Positions 51,408 through 59,402 of a stretch of 64,000 nucleotides of DNA are shown here, in pieces; position 1 is the stretch's first letter, and each line of letters opens with the position of its first letter. Under the pieces are notes generated by a model. The model was not told where the DNA came from, ran no database searches, and was given only the letters and a program-made list of their open reading frames with translations. A program made the position numbers and the translations under genes. This stretch comes from Myxococcales bacterium (lineage in GTDB: Bacteria; Myxococcota_A; Bradymonadia; UBA7976; UBA1532): NCBI GenBank assembly GCA_020633435.1, contig JACKDP010000004.1:1-64000 (forward strand), read 5' to 3'.

Positions 51408-52096
51408 ACCCCGTCGCCCTCAAGGCCCTGCTCGCCCTCCCCGCCCTGCTCGCCCCCACCTTCATGGTCAGCTCGTGGCTGCGCGGCGCCGAGGCGCGCC
51501 TGCAGGCCAGCGATCCGGCCGCGGCCGAGGGCGAGGTGGCCATCGCCAGCGTCGCCGAGGACGCCTACTGCACGCCGCGGCTGAAGAGCATCGTGCGGCG
51601 GGTGGCGGGGGCCTGCGGCCTGCTCGGCGACTCGGGCCGCGGCTGCCAGCCCATGCAGGCGAAGCAGGTGGCCCAGCTCACCGACGACGAGTTCAACGCC
51701 CTCTTCCGGCCCCTCGCGCAGCGCGCCCACATCGTGCAGTTCGACGCCGACCAGACCGACCTCGACACGGCCGCCCGCGGCGTGGTGGAGGCCGCGTGGG
51801 CCGATCAGCGCGGCGCCAGCTTCTTCTTCGTCGTGGCGCGGGCCAGCCCCGACGGCAAGACGGCGCACAACGAGGAGCTGAGCGCCGGCCGGGCGCGCAG
51901 CGTGCTCGACCACCTCATCGCCCGCTTCAAGGATCCGGGCATCGAGAAGCAGGTCGGGCTGCTCTGGCTGGGCGAGGACTTCGCCCAGCTCGGCGAGGAC
52001 TTCTGTGGCTGGGATCGTTCGCGCAAGGGAGAGCCGTGCACCGTCAAGGAGATCAACCGCAGCGCCTTCGTGGCCTGGATCGACTGCGCCATCTGA
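51404..52096 (+). CDS. OmpA-like exported protein
   Basis: 230 residues starting in the VKOR stop region (ATGA). A short hydrophobic N-terminus (LLALPALLAPTFMVSSW) is a signal or anchor. The middle has a possible Cys pair (AYCTPRL, GACGLLG, RGCQPM). The C-terminal half resembles an OmpA peptidoglycan-binding domain: IVQFDADQTDLDTAARG and SPDGKTAHNEELSAGRARSVLDHLI fit the NxxLSxxRAxxV signature. It is likely an envelope protein that touches peptidoglycan and a partner or substrate of the flanking thiol-redox enzymes. Confidence 0.75.
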   Translation: MNPVALKALLALPALLAPTFMVSSWLRGAEARLQASDPAAAEGEVAIASVAEDAYCTPRLKSIVRRVAGACGLLGDSGRGCQPMQAKQVAQLTDDEFNALFRPLAQRAHIVQFDADQTDLDTAARGVVEAAWADQRGASFFFVVARASPDGKTAHNEELSAGRARSVLDHLIARFKDPGIEKQVGLLWLGEDFAQLGEDFCGWDRSRKGEPCTVKEINRSAFVAWIDCAI

Positions 52097-52707
52097 CGCT
52101 GGCCCTGGCCGCGCTGCCCCTGCTGGGCTGCGGCGAGAGCGCCACCGCGCCGGCCCCGACGGGGCGGCGGACGGCGGCGGTGAAGGCCGAGAAGGCGGCG
52201 GGGCCGGTCAACGACCCGAGCGGCTTCTGCGAGAAGACGTGGCCGGCCGCGGGCCCGGAGGCGCGCCCCTTCGCGTGGCCGCCGCTGCGCCCCCTGCCGG
52301 GGCGTGAGGTGGCCGAGGCCCCCGAGGCCGCGGGCCAGTGGCGCTGGGTGAACCTGTGGGCGACCTGGTGCGTGCCCTGCGTGGCCGAGATGGGCCTGCT
52401 CGGCCGCTGGACGACGGCGCTCGGCAAGGACGGCACCCCGGTGGCCCTGGAGCTCTTGAGCATCGACGCCCCGACCGAGGCCGAGGCCCTCCAGGCGCGG
52501 CTGGCGAAGGGGCTGCCCGGCAAGGTGCGGTGGCTGCGCGAGGAGGCCGATCTGGGGCCGTTCCTGGAGAGCCTGGGCATCAGCGCCAAGGACGCCATCC
52601 CCATCCACGCGCTGGTGGATCCGGCGGGCAACCTGCGCTGTGTGCGGGTGGGGGCCATCGGCGGCCAGGACTACGCCGCCGTGAAGGGCATCGTCACCGG
52701 GGGCTGA
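52036..52707 (+). CDS. TlpA/ResA-like thioredoxin lipoprotein
   Basis: 223 residues from the GTG at 52036, which has a strong AAGGGAG ribosome site although it overlaps the upstream gene by 61 bases; no later conventional start keeps the signal peptide. The lipobox is PLLGC (Cys32). The thioredoxin-like domain carries WATWCVPC (Cys112, Cys115) and the GISAKDAIPIHALVDPAGNL segment with the family's cis-Pro region. Such proteins reduce disulfides in the periplasm, often for cytochrome c maturation. Its position after the VKOR-Trx gene gives an oxidising/reducing pair. Confidence 0.85.
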   Translation: MHRQGDQPQRLRGLDRLRHLTLALAALPLLGCGESATAPAPTGRRTAAVKAEKAAGPVNDPSGFCEKTWPAAGPEARPFAWPPLRPLPGREVAEAPEAAGQWRWVNLWATWCVPCVAEMGLLGRWTTALGKDGTPVALELLSIDAPTEAEALQARLAKGLPGKVRWLREEADLGPFLESLGISAKDAIPIHALVDPAGNLRCVRVGAIGGQDYAAVKGIVTGG

Positions 52708-52710
52708 CGC

Positions 52711-53496
52711 TCAGGGCATCCAGAAGCGGTGGGGCCACATGTCCTTCTGGATCATGCTGGCCACGTCCATCGCGATGGCCACGATCCAGTGCGCCATGAC
52801 GCCGCCCCAGATGGAGCGGTACTTCATCGCCAGCACCCCGAGCACCGTGCCGGCGATGAGGCTGCCGACGCTCTCGGCGGCCGTCTTCAGGAAGTGGATC
52901 ATGCAGTACGGCACCAGCATCACGAAGATGGCGCCGTAGCCCAGCACCGGCCGCAGGCCCTGCAGGAAGAAGCCGCGGAAGAAGAACTCCAGGGCGAAGA
53001 ACTGCAGGCCGTAGAGGAGCTCCCACGCGATCAGGTCGAAGAAGCTGCGCCCCGCGAAGACGTAGAACGGATAGATCCGTTGGAAATCAGGGAGATAGCT
53101 CACCCCCCACACCACCAGCAGGATGGGCGTGACCAGGGCGAGGTACAGCCAGATGTGGCGGACGAAGCCGCCCGCCCCCACGTAGAAGTCGCGGATGCGG
53201 CGCCCGGTGAGCTTCAGGTAGAGCATCGGCACGAGGGCGTAGCCGACGACGCAGGCCCCGACCCAGTGCGCCAGGCCGAAGAGGGCGAAGTAGGGGTGCA
53301 GATCGCCGTAGCGGCCGTAGTCGCCCCGCAGGCGCTCGCCCCAGAGGTCGAGGAAGACCTGCTCGGCGCCGCCGAACTGCATGATGACCATGCCGAGGGC
53401 CGCCACGACGAGCAGGCCGGCCTCGAAGGCGCCGAAGGGCTTGCCGCCCTCCTGCTCGATGCCGAGCCGGCGGCGGAGGCGGTCGAGATCGATCAG
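52711..53496 (-). CDS. CPBP-family intramembrane protease-like protein
   Basis: 261 residues if it starts at the CTG at 53496. Seven or eight hydrophobic helices are seen. CPBP (Abi) motifs are EFFFRGF (a variant of EExxxR lacking the first Glu), CMIHF (FxxxH-like) and HWIVAIAMD. No ATG, GTG or TTG exists in frame between the EF-P stop and the GTG at 53406, and starting at 53406 would cut the first membrane helix (GLLVVAALGMVIMQF). The CTG overlaps the EF-P stop as CTGA, the same geometry as the GTGA and ATGA junctions here. The 53406 GTG remains the conventional alternative. Function: prenyl-protease-like or membrane protein of unknown role. Confidence 0.78.
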   Translation of the reverse strand: MIDLDRLRRRLGIEQEGGKPFGAFEAGLLVVAALGMVIMQFGGAEQVFLDLWGERLRGDYGRYGDLHPYFALFGLAHWVGACVVGYALVPMLYLKLTGRRIRDFYVGAGGFVRHIWLYLALVTPILLVVWGVSYLPDFQRIYPFYVFAGRSFFDLIAWELLYGLQFFALEFFFRGFFLQGLRPVLGYGAIFVMLVPYCMIHFLKTAAESVGSLIAGTVLGVLAMKYRSIWGGVMAHWIVAIAMDVASMIQKDMWPHRFWMP

Positions 53497-54077
53497 CGGG
53501 ACACCCGATCCTTGAAGGTGCAGGTGCCGGTGTCGATGCGCACGACGTCGCCGGTCTTGATGTAGAGCGGCACCTGGATGGTCACGCCGGTGGCGGTGGT
53601 GGCGGTGGTGGTGGCGCCGCCGCTGGCGGTGTCACCGCGGCTGCCGGGGGCCACCTCCGTCAGCTCCATCTCGACGAACTGGGGCAGGTCGATGCCCACC
53701 ACCTTGTCGTTGTAGACCACGGAGCGGACCTCGAGGTTGTCCACGAGCCACTGGGCCTGGTCGCCCAGGGCGTCGGCGGTCAGCTCGAACTGCTCGTAGG
53801 ACGCCGTGTCCATGAACACATGGTCGGTGCCCGTCTCGCCGGGGGTGGCGTAGAGGTACTGGGCGTTGCGGAGCTGCAGATCGGGCTCGGGGAACTTCTC
53901 CCCCGACTTGAAGGTGCGGTCGGAGATCTGGCCCGTCAGCACGTTGCGCAGGCGCACCTTGACCAGGGTGGCGCCGCCGCGGGCGCTCGGGCTCTGGGTG
54001 GTGCTGCGCTCGACGGTCCACGGCTGGCCGTCGACCTCGACGCGCTGGCCCTTCTTGAAGTCGCTGGTGGAGATCAC
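53493..54077 (-). CDS. efp: Elongation factor P
   Basis: 194 residues from a GTG at 54077. All three EF-P domains are present: the KOW-like domain I (STSDFKKGQRVEVDGQPW), the OB domain II (YLYATPGETGTDHVFMDTASYEQFEL) and domain III, ending in GDVVRIDTGTCTFKDRVSR. EF-P relieves ribosome stalling at polyproline. The tip of the domain I loop reads PSARGG, so the residue that is modified in other bacteria is Arg33, as in the EarP-rhamnosylated Pseudomonas type, and not the Lys of E. coli. A TASGGATTTATTATGV insert lies before the last strands. It sits 20 bases after the BMC-domain gene. Confidence 0.95.
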   Translation of the reverse strand: MISTSDFKKGQRVEVDGQPWTVERSTTQSPSARGGATLVKVRLRNVLTGQISDRTFKSGEKFPEPDLQLRNAQYLYATPGETGTDHVFMDTASYEQFELTADALGDQAQWLVDNLEVRSVVYNDKVVGIDLPQFVEMELTEVAPGSRGDTASGGATTTATTATGVTIQVPLYIKTGDVVRIDTGTCTFKDRVSR

Positions 54078-54097
54078 GGGGGGACTCGCTCCTGGCG

Positions 54098-54718
<621 letters not shown>

Positions 54719-54745
54719 CGCTGGCCCCCGCTCGAAGTGGCGCCG

Positions 54746-54774
54746 ACGTTACTTCGGCTGCACGCGAACCTCAA
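54746..54774 (-). promoter_or_regulatory. Sigma-70-type promoter for the BMC-EF-P-CPBP operon
   Basis: Minus strand TTGAGG (54769-54774), a 17-base spacer and TAACGT (54746-54751), 28 bases before the BMC-like gene start. Confidence 0.5.
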
Positions 54775-54854
54775 GGCTGGCGGTGGGGGAAGCTCGGGGG
54801 TGCGCCGACGGGACGATTGCGGGCATACTGCGCCCCGATCGAGAGGAGGCGCGC

Positions 54855-55406
54855 GTGGCCCGGCTGAACCTGGAAGATGGGAGCGAGATCAACGACTTCG
54901 ACGCCATCGCGGCGGCCGTGGCCGGGGTGGGCATCGTCCTGCACCGACGCCCGCCGGGGGACGATCCGGCGCTGCAGGCCCTGCTGGCCCGCGCCCCGCT
55001 CGACGGCGACGAGGTGGCGAGCGTCCTGGCGGCCTGTGGCCCCTTCCTGGCCGAGGAGCAGCGCGACCACGGCGCCACGGCCTGGGATCTGGTGGTCCTG
55101 CACCCGGGCACGCCCGATCTGGACGCGAAGCTCGCCACCTTCGCCACCCCCCACACCCACGCCGACGACGAGGTGCGCTACGTCCTGGCCGGCGAGGGCG
55201 TCTTCGGCGCGGTGCGCGCCGACGGCGGGCAGGTCGAGCTGACGGTGGAGGCGGGCGAGTACATCCGCGTCCCGGCGGGCCTGGAGCACTGGTTCCGCAT
55301 GACGCCGCTGCGCGACATCAAGTGCGTGCGCCTGTTCGCGGGGCCGCCCACCTGGGAGGCGACGTTCACGGGCACCCCCATCCGCCTGGGCCCCCTCGCC
55401 GCCTGA
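54855..55406 (+). CDS. mtnD: Acireductone dioxygenase
   Basis: 183 residues from the GTG at 54855, preceded by GAGAGGAGG. This is a cupin of the ARD family. The metal ligands are all visible: His100, His102 and Glu106 in HTHADDE, and His145 in VPAGLEHWF. The family's C-terminal segment DIKCVRLFAGPPTWEATFTG is also present. In the methionine salvage pathway it splits acireductone with O2 to formate and the keto acid (Fe form) or to CO and formate (Ni form). No other salvage gene is adjacent. Confidence 0.92.
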   Translation: MARLNLEDGSEINDFDAIAAAVAGVGIVLHRRPPGDDPALQALLARAPLDGDEVASVLAACGPFLAEEQRDHGATAWDLVVLHPGTPDLDAKLATFATPHTHADDEVRYVLAGEGVFGAVRADGGQVELTVEAGEYIRVPAGLEHWFRMTPLRDIKCVRLFAGPPTWEATFTGTPIRLGPLAA

Positions 55407-55409
55407 GCC

Positions 55410-56477
55410 CTACTCCCGGCAGCCGTAGCGGTGCAGCGGCTGGCCCCCGGCCTGATCCTCGGAGATCGTCCAGACGGCCAGGCCGTCCGCCGCGTAGGCG
55501 ATGGCCTCGCCCTGGGGCTCGGACAGCGGCCCGACGGCGATGGTGCGCGGGCTCAAGGCCGCGAGATCACTCAGGTCTCCGGCCGCCGGCAGCGTGTACT
55601 CGTAGCTGCCGGTGTAGACGCGCAGCGCCAGGCGGTAGCCGCTCGGGTCGAGGTCGGCGCCGGTGACGAGCTTGCCCATCGGCACCGGCACCCCGGGCGC
55701 GGTGAAGGCGCCGAGGTCGGTCAGCGCCCCCGGGCCGGGGCGGTCCGTCGCCCACTCGTAGACGTGCGGATCGGCGCCCTCCACCTTGCTGAACAGCCAG
55801 AAGCGGTCGCCGCCCGGGGCCACGGCGAGGGCCTCTGCGTCGTGGGGGGCGCCGTCGGGGTAGCGCACGATGTAGCGCTGCACCACCTCGGCCTCGCGGG
55901 GAGCGAACGGCCCCGCCACGGCCGGCTCGCGCACCGCGTAGATGGCCACGGCGGGCCGGTTGAGGCCGTTGTCCCCCACGTCGGCCGCCCACAGGCACCA
56001 GCCCTCGACGCCGGGGCACCGGGCGATGGCGACGTCCTCCAGGTCCAGCACGCCCGCCTCGGGGATGGTCAGGCGCCCGAGGGCCGCGCCGTCCTCCCCG
56101 GTGGCGTAGAGCACGGGATCGTCGCCGGAGTCGTTGTGGAGCCAGAGGACGCCGGGGGACTGGCGCGAGACCGCGATGCCCGAGACCTCGCCCAGGCCCG
56201 CCTCGGCCAGGTGGCCGGTGGTCTCGGGCGGCGCGTAGGCGGCGCAGCCGGGCGGCGGCGGGCCCTGGTCGGGGGGCAGCGTGGCGTCGACCGGCGCGGC
56301 GTCGGTCGGGGCCGCGTCCGGGCTCGCCGCGTCGGGGGCGGCGTCGGTGCCCCGGTCCGGCCCGGCGTCCGCCGGCGGGCCCACGTCCACCGCCCGGTCG
56401 GCTCGGGCGGCGTCGGCCGCGTCCTCACCGCCGTCATCACAGCCCACCAGGGCCAGCGCCACCAGCCACGTCCGCAT
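55410..56477 (-). CDS. Lipoprotein with beta-propeller-like domain
   Basis: 355 residues from the ATG at 56477, which gives the lipobox LALVGC (Cys13). A long acidic Asp/Ala/Pro stalk (about 14-75) follows. The remaining 280 residues are short repeated strand segments (GEVSGIAVSRQSPGVLWLHND, LDLEDVAIARCPG, HDAEALAVAPGGDRFWLFSK, PQGEAIAYAADGLAVWTIS), typical of a beta-propeller of the phytase-like or SMP-30-like kind; four of the blades begin with an Asp/Glu-Ala or Glu-Val turn. Substrate and activity are not evident. Confidence 0.78.
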   Translation of the reverse strand: MRTWLVALALVGCDDGGEDAADAARADRAVDVGPPADAGPDRGTDAAPDAASPDAAPTDAAPVDATLPPDQGPPPPGCAAYAPPETTGHLAEAGLGEVSGIAVSRQSPGVLWLHNDSGDDPVLYATGEDGAALGRLTIPEAGVLDLEDVAIARCPGVEGWCLWAADVGDNGLNRPAVAIYAVREPAVAGPFAPREAEVVQRYIVRYPDGAPHDAEALAVAPGGDRFWLFSKVEGADPHVYEWATDRPGPGALTDLGAFTAPGVPVPMGKLVTGADLDPSGYRLALRVYTGSYEYTLPAAGDLSDLAALSPRTIAVGPLSEPQGEAIAYAADGLAVWTISEDQAGGQPLHRYGCRE

Positions 56478-56537
56478 CGGGTTCCCCGTCTCCGCCTGGG
56501 GCCAGGGTAGCCGGAACCGGGCGGCGGACACAGCAAA

Positions 56538-56559
56538 GCGCCGCCCGGGGGGGCGGCGC
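56538..56559 (-). terminator. Hairpin after the TSUP gene
   Basis: GCGCCGCCC and GGGCGGCGC form a perfect 9-bp stem with a 4-base loop, 45 bases past the end of the minus-strand TSUP gene. On that strand it is followed by TTTGCTG, a weak U-tract. Confidence 0.5.
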
Positions 56560-56603
56560 GGGGCCGATGCAGAGAAAGTCGAGGGAAGTCGAGTGGTTGC
56601 CGG

Positions 56604-57470
56604 TCAGTGCGCGCTGCCGCCGGCCACCGGGGCGCCCTTGGCGCGGGCCACCATCGCCACGACCCCACCCGCGGCCGCTGCGAGGGCGACGCTGAGCCAG
56701 GCCCAGCCCGGCATCACCTGGACGAGGCGGTCGCCGGCCTCGCGCCAGATGACGTAGCCGGCCATCACCAGGACGAAGAGGGCGAAGCCCTTGCGCAGCT
56801 TCTCGGCCGGGATGCCCCGGGCCAGGCGGGCGCCGACGAACGTGCCCGCCACGGCGGCGCCCGTCACCAGCAGGGCCAGCGGGTAGTCGATGCTGACGTG
56901 GGCGGCGTGGCCCGCGAAGGCGGCGAAGGACTTGAGGCCGATGACCAGCAGCGAGGTGCCGATGGCGCGGTGCATGTCCATGCCGCCCAGCAGGACGAGC
57001 GCGGGCACCACCAGGAAGCCGCCGCCGGCGCCCACGAGGCCCGTCGCCCCGCCGACCACCAGGCCCTCGGCCACCACCAGCAGGATGGGCAGCGAGTCGC
57101 GCTGGGCGGCGGCGCGCTCCTTGCGCCCGCGGAACATGGCGGCGGCGGTGACGACCATCATGCCGGCGAAGAGGAGCAGCAGCGTCGTGCCGCTGAACCA
57201 GTCGGCCGCGCGGCCGCCGAGGTAGGCGCCAGCCATCGCGGCGCCGGAGAAGACGAAGCCGGTGCGCCACTCGACGTTGCCGGCGCGGGCGTGCTGGAGC
57301 ATGGCGAAGAGGGAGGTGGTGCCCACCACCAGGAGCGACGTCGCAATGGCTTCCTTGGCCGGCATGCCCGCGCCATAGGCGAGGACGGGGACGGCCAGGA
57401 TGGAGCCACCTCCGCCGAGGAGGCCGAGGGAGATGCCGATGAGGGCAGACAGGAGGGCGACGATGATCAT
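56604..57470 (-). CDS. TSUP (TauE/SafE) family permease
   Basis: 288 residues from the ATG at 57470, with GGGAG about 7 bases upstream; a start 24 bases further out is less likely. About eight membrane helices form two repeats, each beginning with a Gly-rich helix break: SLGLLGGGGSILAVPVL and GLVGAGGGFLVVPALV. The IATSLLVVG and IGTSLLVIG segments are conserved. TSUP proteins move sulfite, sulfonates or other anions across the inner membrane. A near-perfect sigma-54 promoter precedes it, as for the sulfite dehydrogenase operon, which favours a sulfur substrate. Confidence 0.92.
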   Translation of the reverse strand: MIIVALLSALIGISLGLLGGGGSILAVPVLAYGAGMPAKEAIATSLLVVGTTSLFAMLQHARAGNVEWRTGFVFSGAAMAGAYLGGRAADWFSGTTLLLLFAGMMVVTAAAMFRGRKERAAAQRDSLPILLVVAEGLVVGGATGLVGAGGGFLVVPALVLLGGMDMHRAIGTSLLVIGLKSFAAFAGHAAHVSIDYPLALLVTGAAVAGTFVGARLARGIPAEKLRKGFALFVLVMAGYVIWREAGDRLVQVMPGWAWLSVALAAAAGGVVAMVARAKGAPVAGGSAH

Positions 57471-57541
57471 GGCAGGACTCCCGGTAGTGGGCACCGCCCG
57501 CGCCGGGGCGGGAGCCGTCGGCGTGGACGCTGTTCCCCTTG

Positions 57542-57557
57542 AGCATGGCCCGTGCCA
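57542..57557 (-). promoter_or_regulatory. Sigma-54 promoter for the TSUP permease
   Basis: Minus strand TGGCACG-GGCC-ATGCT matches the consensus TGGCACG-N4-TTGCW at all positions but one, with exact GG-N10-GC spacing. It is the best match in the window. Predicted start near 57531, leader about 61 bases. Confidence 0.65.
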
Positions 57558-57647
57558 GCCGTGCGAGGCCCCTGATCCGGGGGGGCCGGGGGTCAGCCCC
57601 CGGGAATCTGTCTCAAATGGTTGAACCAGCGTCGCGACGCTGACACA

Positions 57648-59399
57648 TCAGCGCAGCCGGCGGATCCCGAGCTTCAGGCGGGCGCGGCTGGGCTTGGCCC
57701 CGACGTCGAGCCGGAAGACGCGGCCCTCGTCGTCCGCCACGTACAGGGTGTCGCCCGGGTTGACCTGCACCTTGAGGTGGTCCGTGTCGCCGTCCACGGC
57801 CGTCGTCACCGCCACGGGCTGCGTCAGGGCCTCGTCGGCGAAGAAGCCGGGGGCCGGGTAGGCGTAGGGCCGCGCGTAGCTGCCATCGGGCTGGCGGGGG
57901 ATGTCCGAGGGGGCGATGAAGAACAGCCAGTCGCCCTGCTCGGCCGGCGGGGCCGTCTCGCGGCCGCGCACGTAGAAGAAGTCGGCCGCGCCGAGGGTGG
58001 TCTCCTTCGTCAGCGCCGCCAGCTCCCGCAGGGCCTTGGGGTTCTGGGCCATGTTGATCTTGATGCGCTCCACCATGTCGGCAGAGCCGAGCCCGACCAC
58101 CGCGTCGCGCACCGTGAAGGCGACGCTCGCCTCCCCCTCCGCGAGGCCGCCGTCGTGCAGCCGCACCTGGGCCATGTTCAGCATGACGTCGGCCATGTAC
58201 GCGGGCTCGGGCGGGTTGCCGGCGTTGTTGAACGTCTCGAACGTCGTCCAGCCCGCGTCATCGACGCAGCCCTGGAAGACGACGGTGCCCGCGCCGACGG
58301 TGTACTCCACGCAGTTGGGCAGCCGCTTCTGGAACGTCGTGATCTCGGCCATCCGGGCGACGAGCCGCTCGAACTCCCAGGGCGGCAGATCCCAGACGGG
58401 GCTGTCGCCATGAGGCACCGGATCCTTGCGGGTGCCGCTCGGGATGAAGGCCGGGTTCTCGGCCACGCGCACCGTCAGCCGGCCGATGCCGGGCTCGGGC
58501 ACGAGGCCCTCGACCTGCATCCACTCCGGGTCGCTGGTGTCGAAGATCTGCTCGATCTGCACGCCGATGCTGTTGACGTTGGCGCCGCTGCCATCGGTGA
58601 GATCGATGCCCTTGTAGGGCAGCGCGTTGGCGTCGACCTTCACCGTCATCGCGAACTGGTCCTCGATGACGGCGAAGCCGCTGGCCTCCTCGATGAAGCC
58701 CGGGTGGCGGGTGCCATCGGGCAGGTCCACCGGGCCGAACTTCTGCTGCAGGCTGGCGAACTCCTCCACCACGTCGGCCAGCGTCACCGGGATGGTGCCG
58801 GGCGTCACGTCGTAGAGACCATCGGGGTGGTCGGGGGTGACGGCGCCGCGCCGCACCTGGCCCGACGGGTGGCTGCCGATGAGGCCGATGGTCAGGACCT
58901 GGGCGGCGACGTCGAGGGGGATCACCACCTCGGCGCGGTGAATCTGCATGAGATCGGCGATGGCCCGGGCCGGCGGGGCGCCGATGGCCCCCGAGAGGGC
59001 CAGCAGCTCCTCGAGCTGGGTGGCGCTGAAGTCGATCTCGTCGGGGCTCATCTTCAGCAGCGTCTGCATGTTGATGGCCGCCTGGCTGCCCAGCTCGGCC
59101 GGGTTGGCGTCGCGCAGGTAGAGCAGGGTGTTGGTGACGAGGGGCAGCATCTCCAGGTCGAGGAGCCAGAGCTCCTCCAGGGTGGCCTTGGGGAGCCGCT
59201 TCAGATCGGCCAGGGAGAGCGTCTGCCGGTAGTCCTTCACGTCGAGGCGGAGCATGCGCAGCTCCACCTCGCGGGCCTCCCCCGTCTGGACCTCGCCCTT
59301 GTCGACGTCCTGGACGAGCTCGACGGCCTCGAAGCAGCCCGAGAGGGCCAGGGGCAGGAGGGCGCCGAGGGCGGCGCGGCGGAGGGCGCGTCGGGTCAT
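57648..59399 (-). CDS. Large lipoprotein, paralogue of the 59403-61235 product
   Basis: 583 residues. The lipobox is LALSGC (Cys22). It shares architecture with the upstream gene: similar length, an early region with LVTNTLLYL-type helices, a middle with matching VQIEQIFDTSDPEW and RLTVRVAENPAF segments, PVWDLPPWEFERLVARMAEI, and a C-terminal TDHLKVQVNPGDTLYVADDEGRVFRL. One cysteine pair (NCVEY, GCVDD) is placed as in the paralogue. No known domain is recognised. It is 3 bases after its paralogue, which in turn overlaps the FadL-like gene. The trio may form one surface complex. Confidence 0.8.
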   Translation of the reverse strand: MTRRALRRAALGALLPLALSGCFEAVELVQDVDKGEVQTGEAREVELRMLRLDVKDYRQTLSLADLKRLPKATLEELWLLDLEMLPLVTNTLLYLRDANPAELGSQAAINMQTLLKMSPDEIDFSATQLEELLALSGAIGAPPARAIADLMQIHRAEVVIPLDVAAQVLTIGLIGSHPSGQVRRGAVTPDHPDGLYDVTPGTIPVTLADVVEEFASLQQKFGPVDLPDGTRHPGFIEEASGFAVIEDQFAMTVKVDANALPYKGIDLTDGSGANVNSIGVQIEQIFDTSDPEWMQVEGLVPEPGIGRLTVRVAENPAFIPSGTRKDPVPHGDSPVWDLPPWEFERLVARMAEITTFQKRLPNCVEYTVGAGTVVFQGCVDDAGWTTFETFNNAGNPPEPAYMADVMLNMAQVRLHDGGLAEGEASVAFTVRDAVVGLGSADMVERIKINMAQNPKALRELAALTKETTLGAADFFYVRGRETAPPAEQGDWLFFIAPSDIPRQPDGSYARPYAYPAPGFFADEALTQPVAVTTAVDGDTDHLKVQVNPGDTLYVADDEGRVFRLDVGAKPSRARLKLGIRRLR

Positions 59400-59402
59400 G
59401 GC

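Noticed and set aside
56521..56545. Possible -24/-12 promoter for the 55410-56477 lipoprotein.
   Set aside because: GG-N10-GC and TTGCT fit, but the -24 part is poor and the site lies within the terminator hairpin of the TSUP gene, which explains the sequence better.
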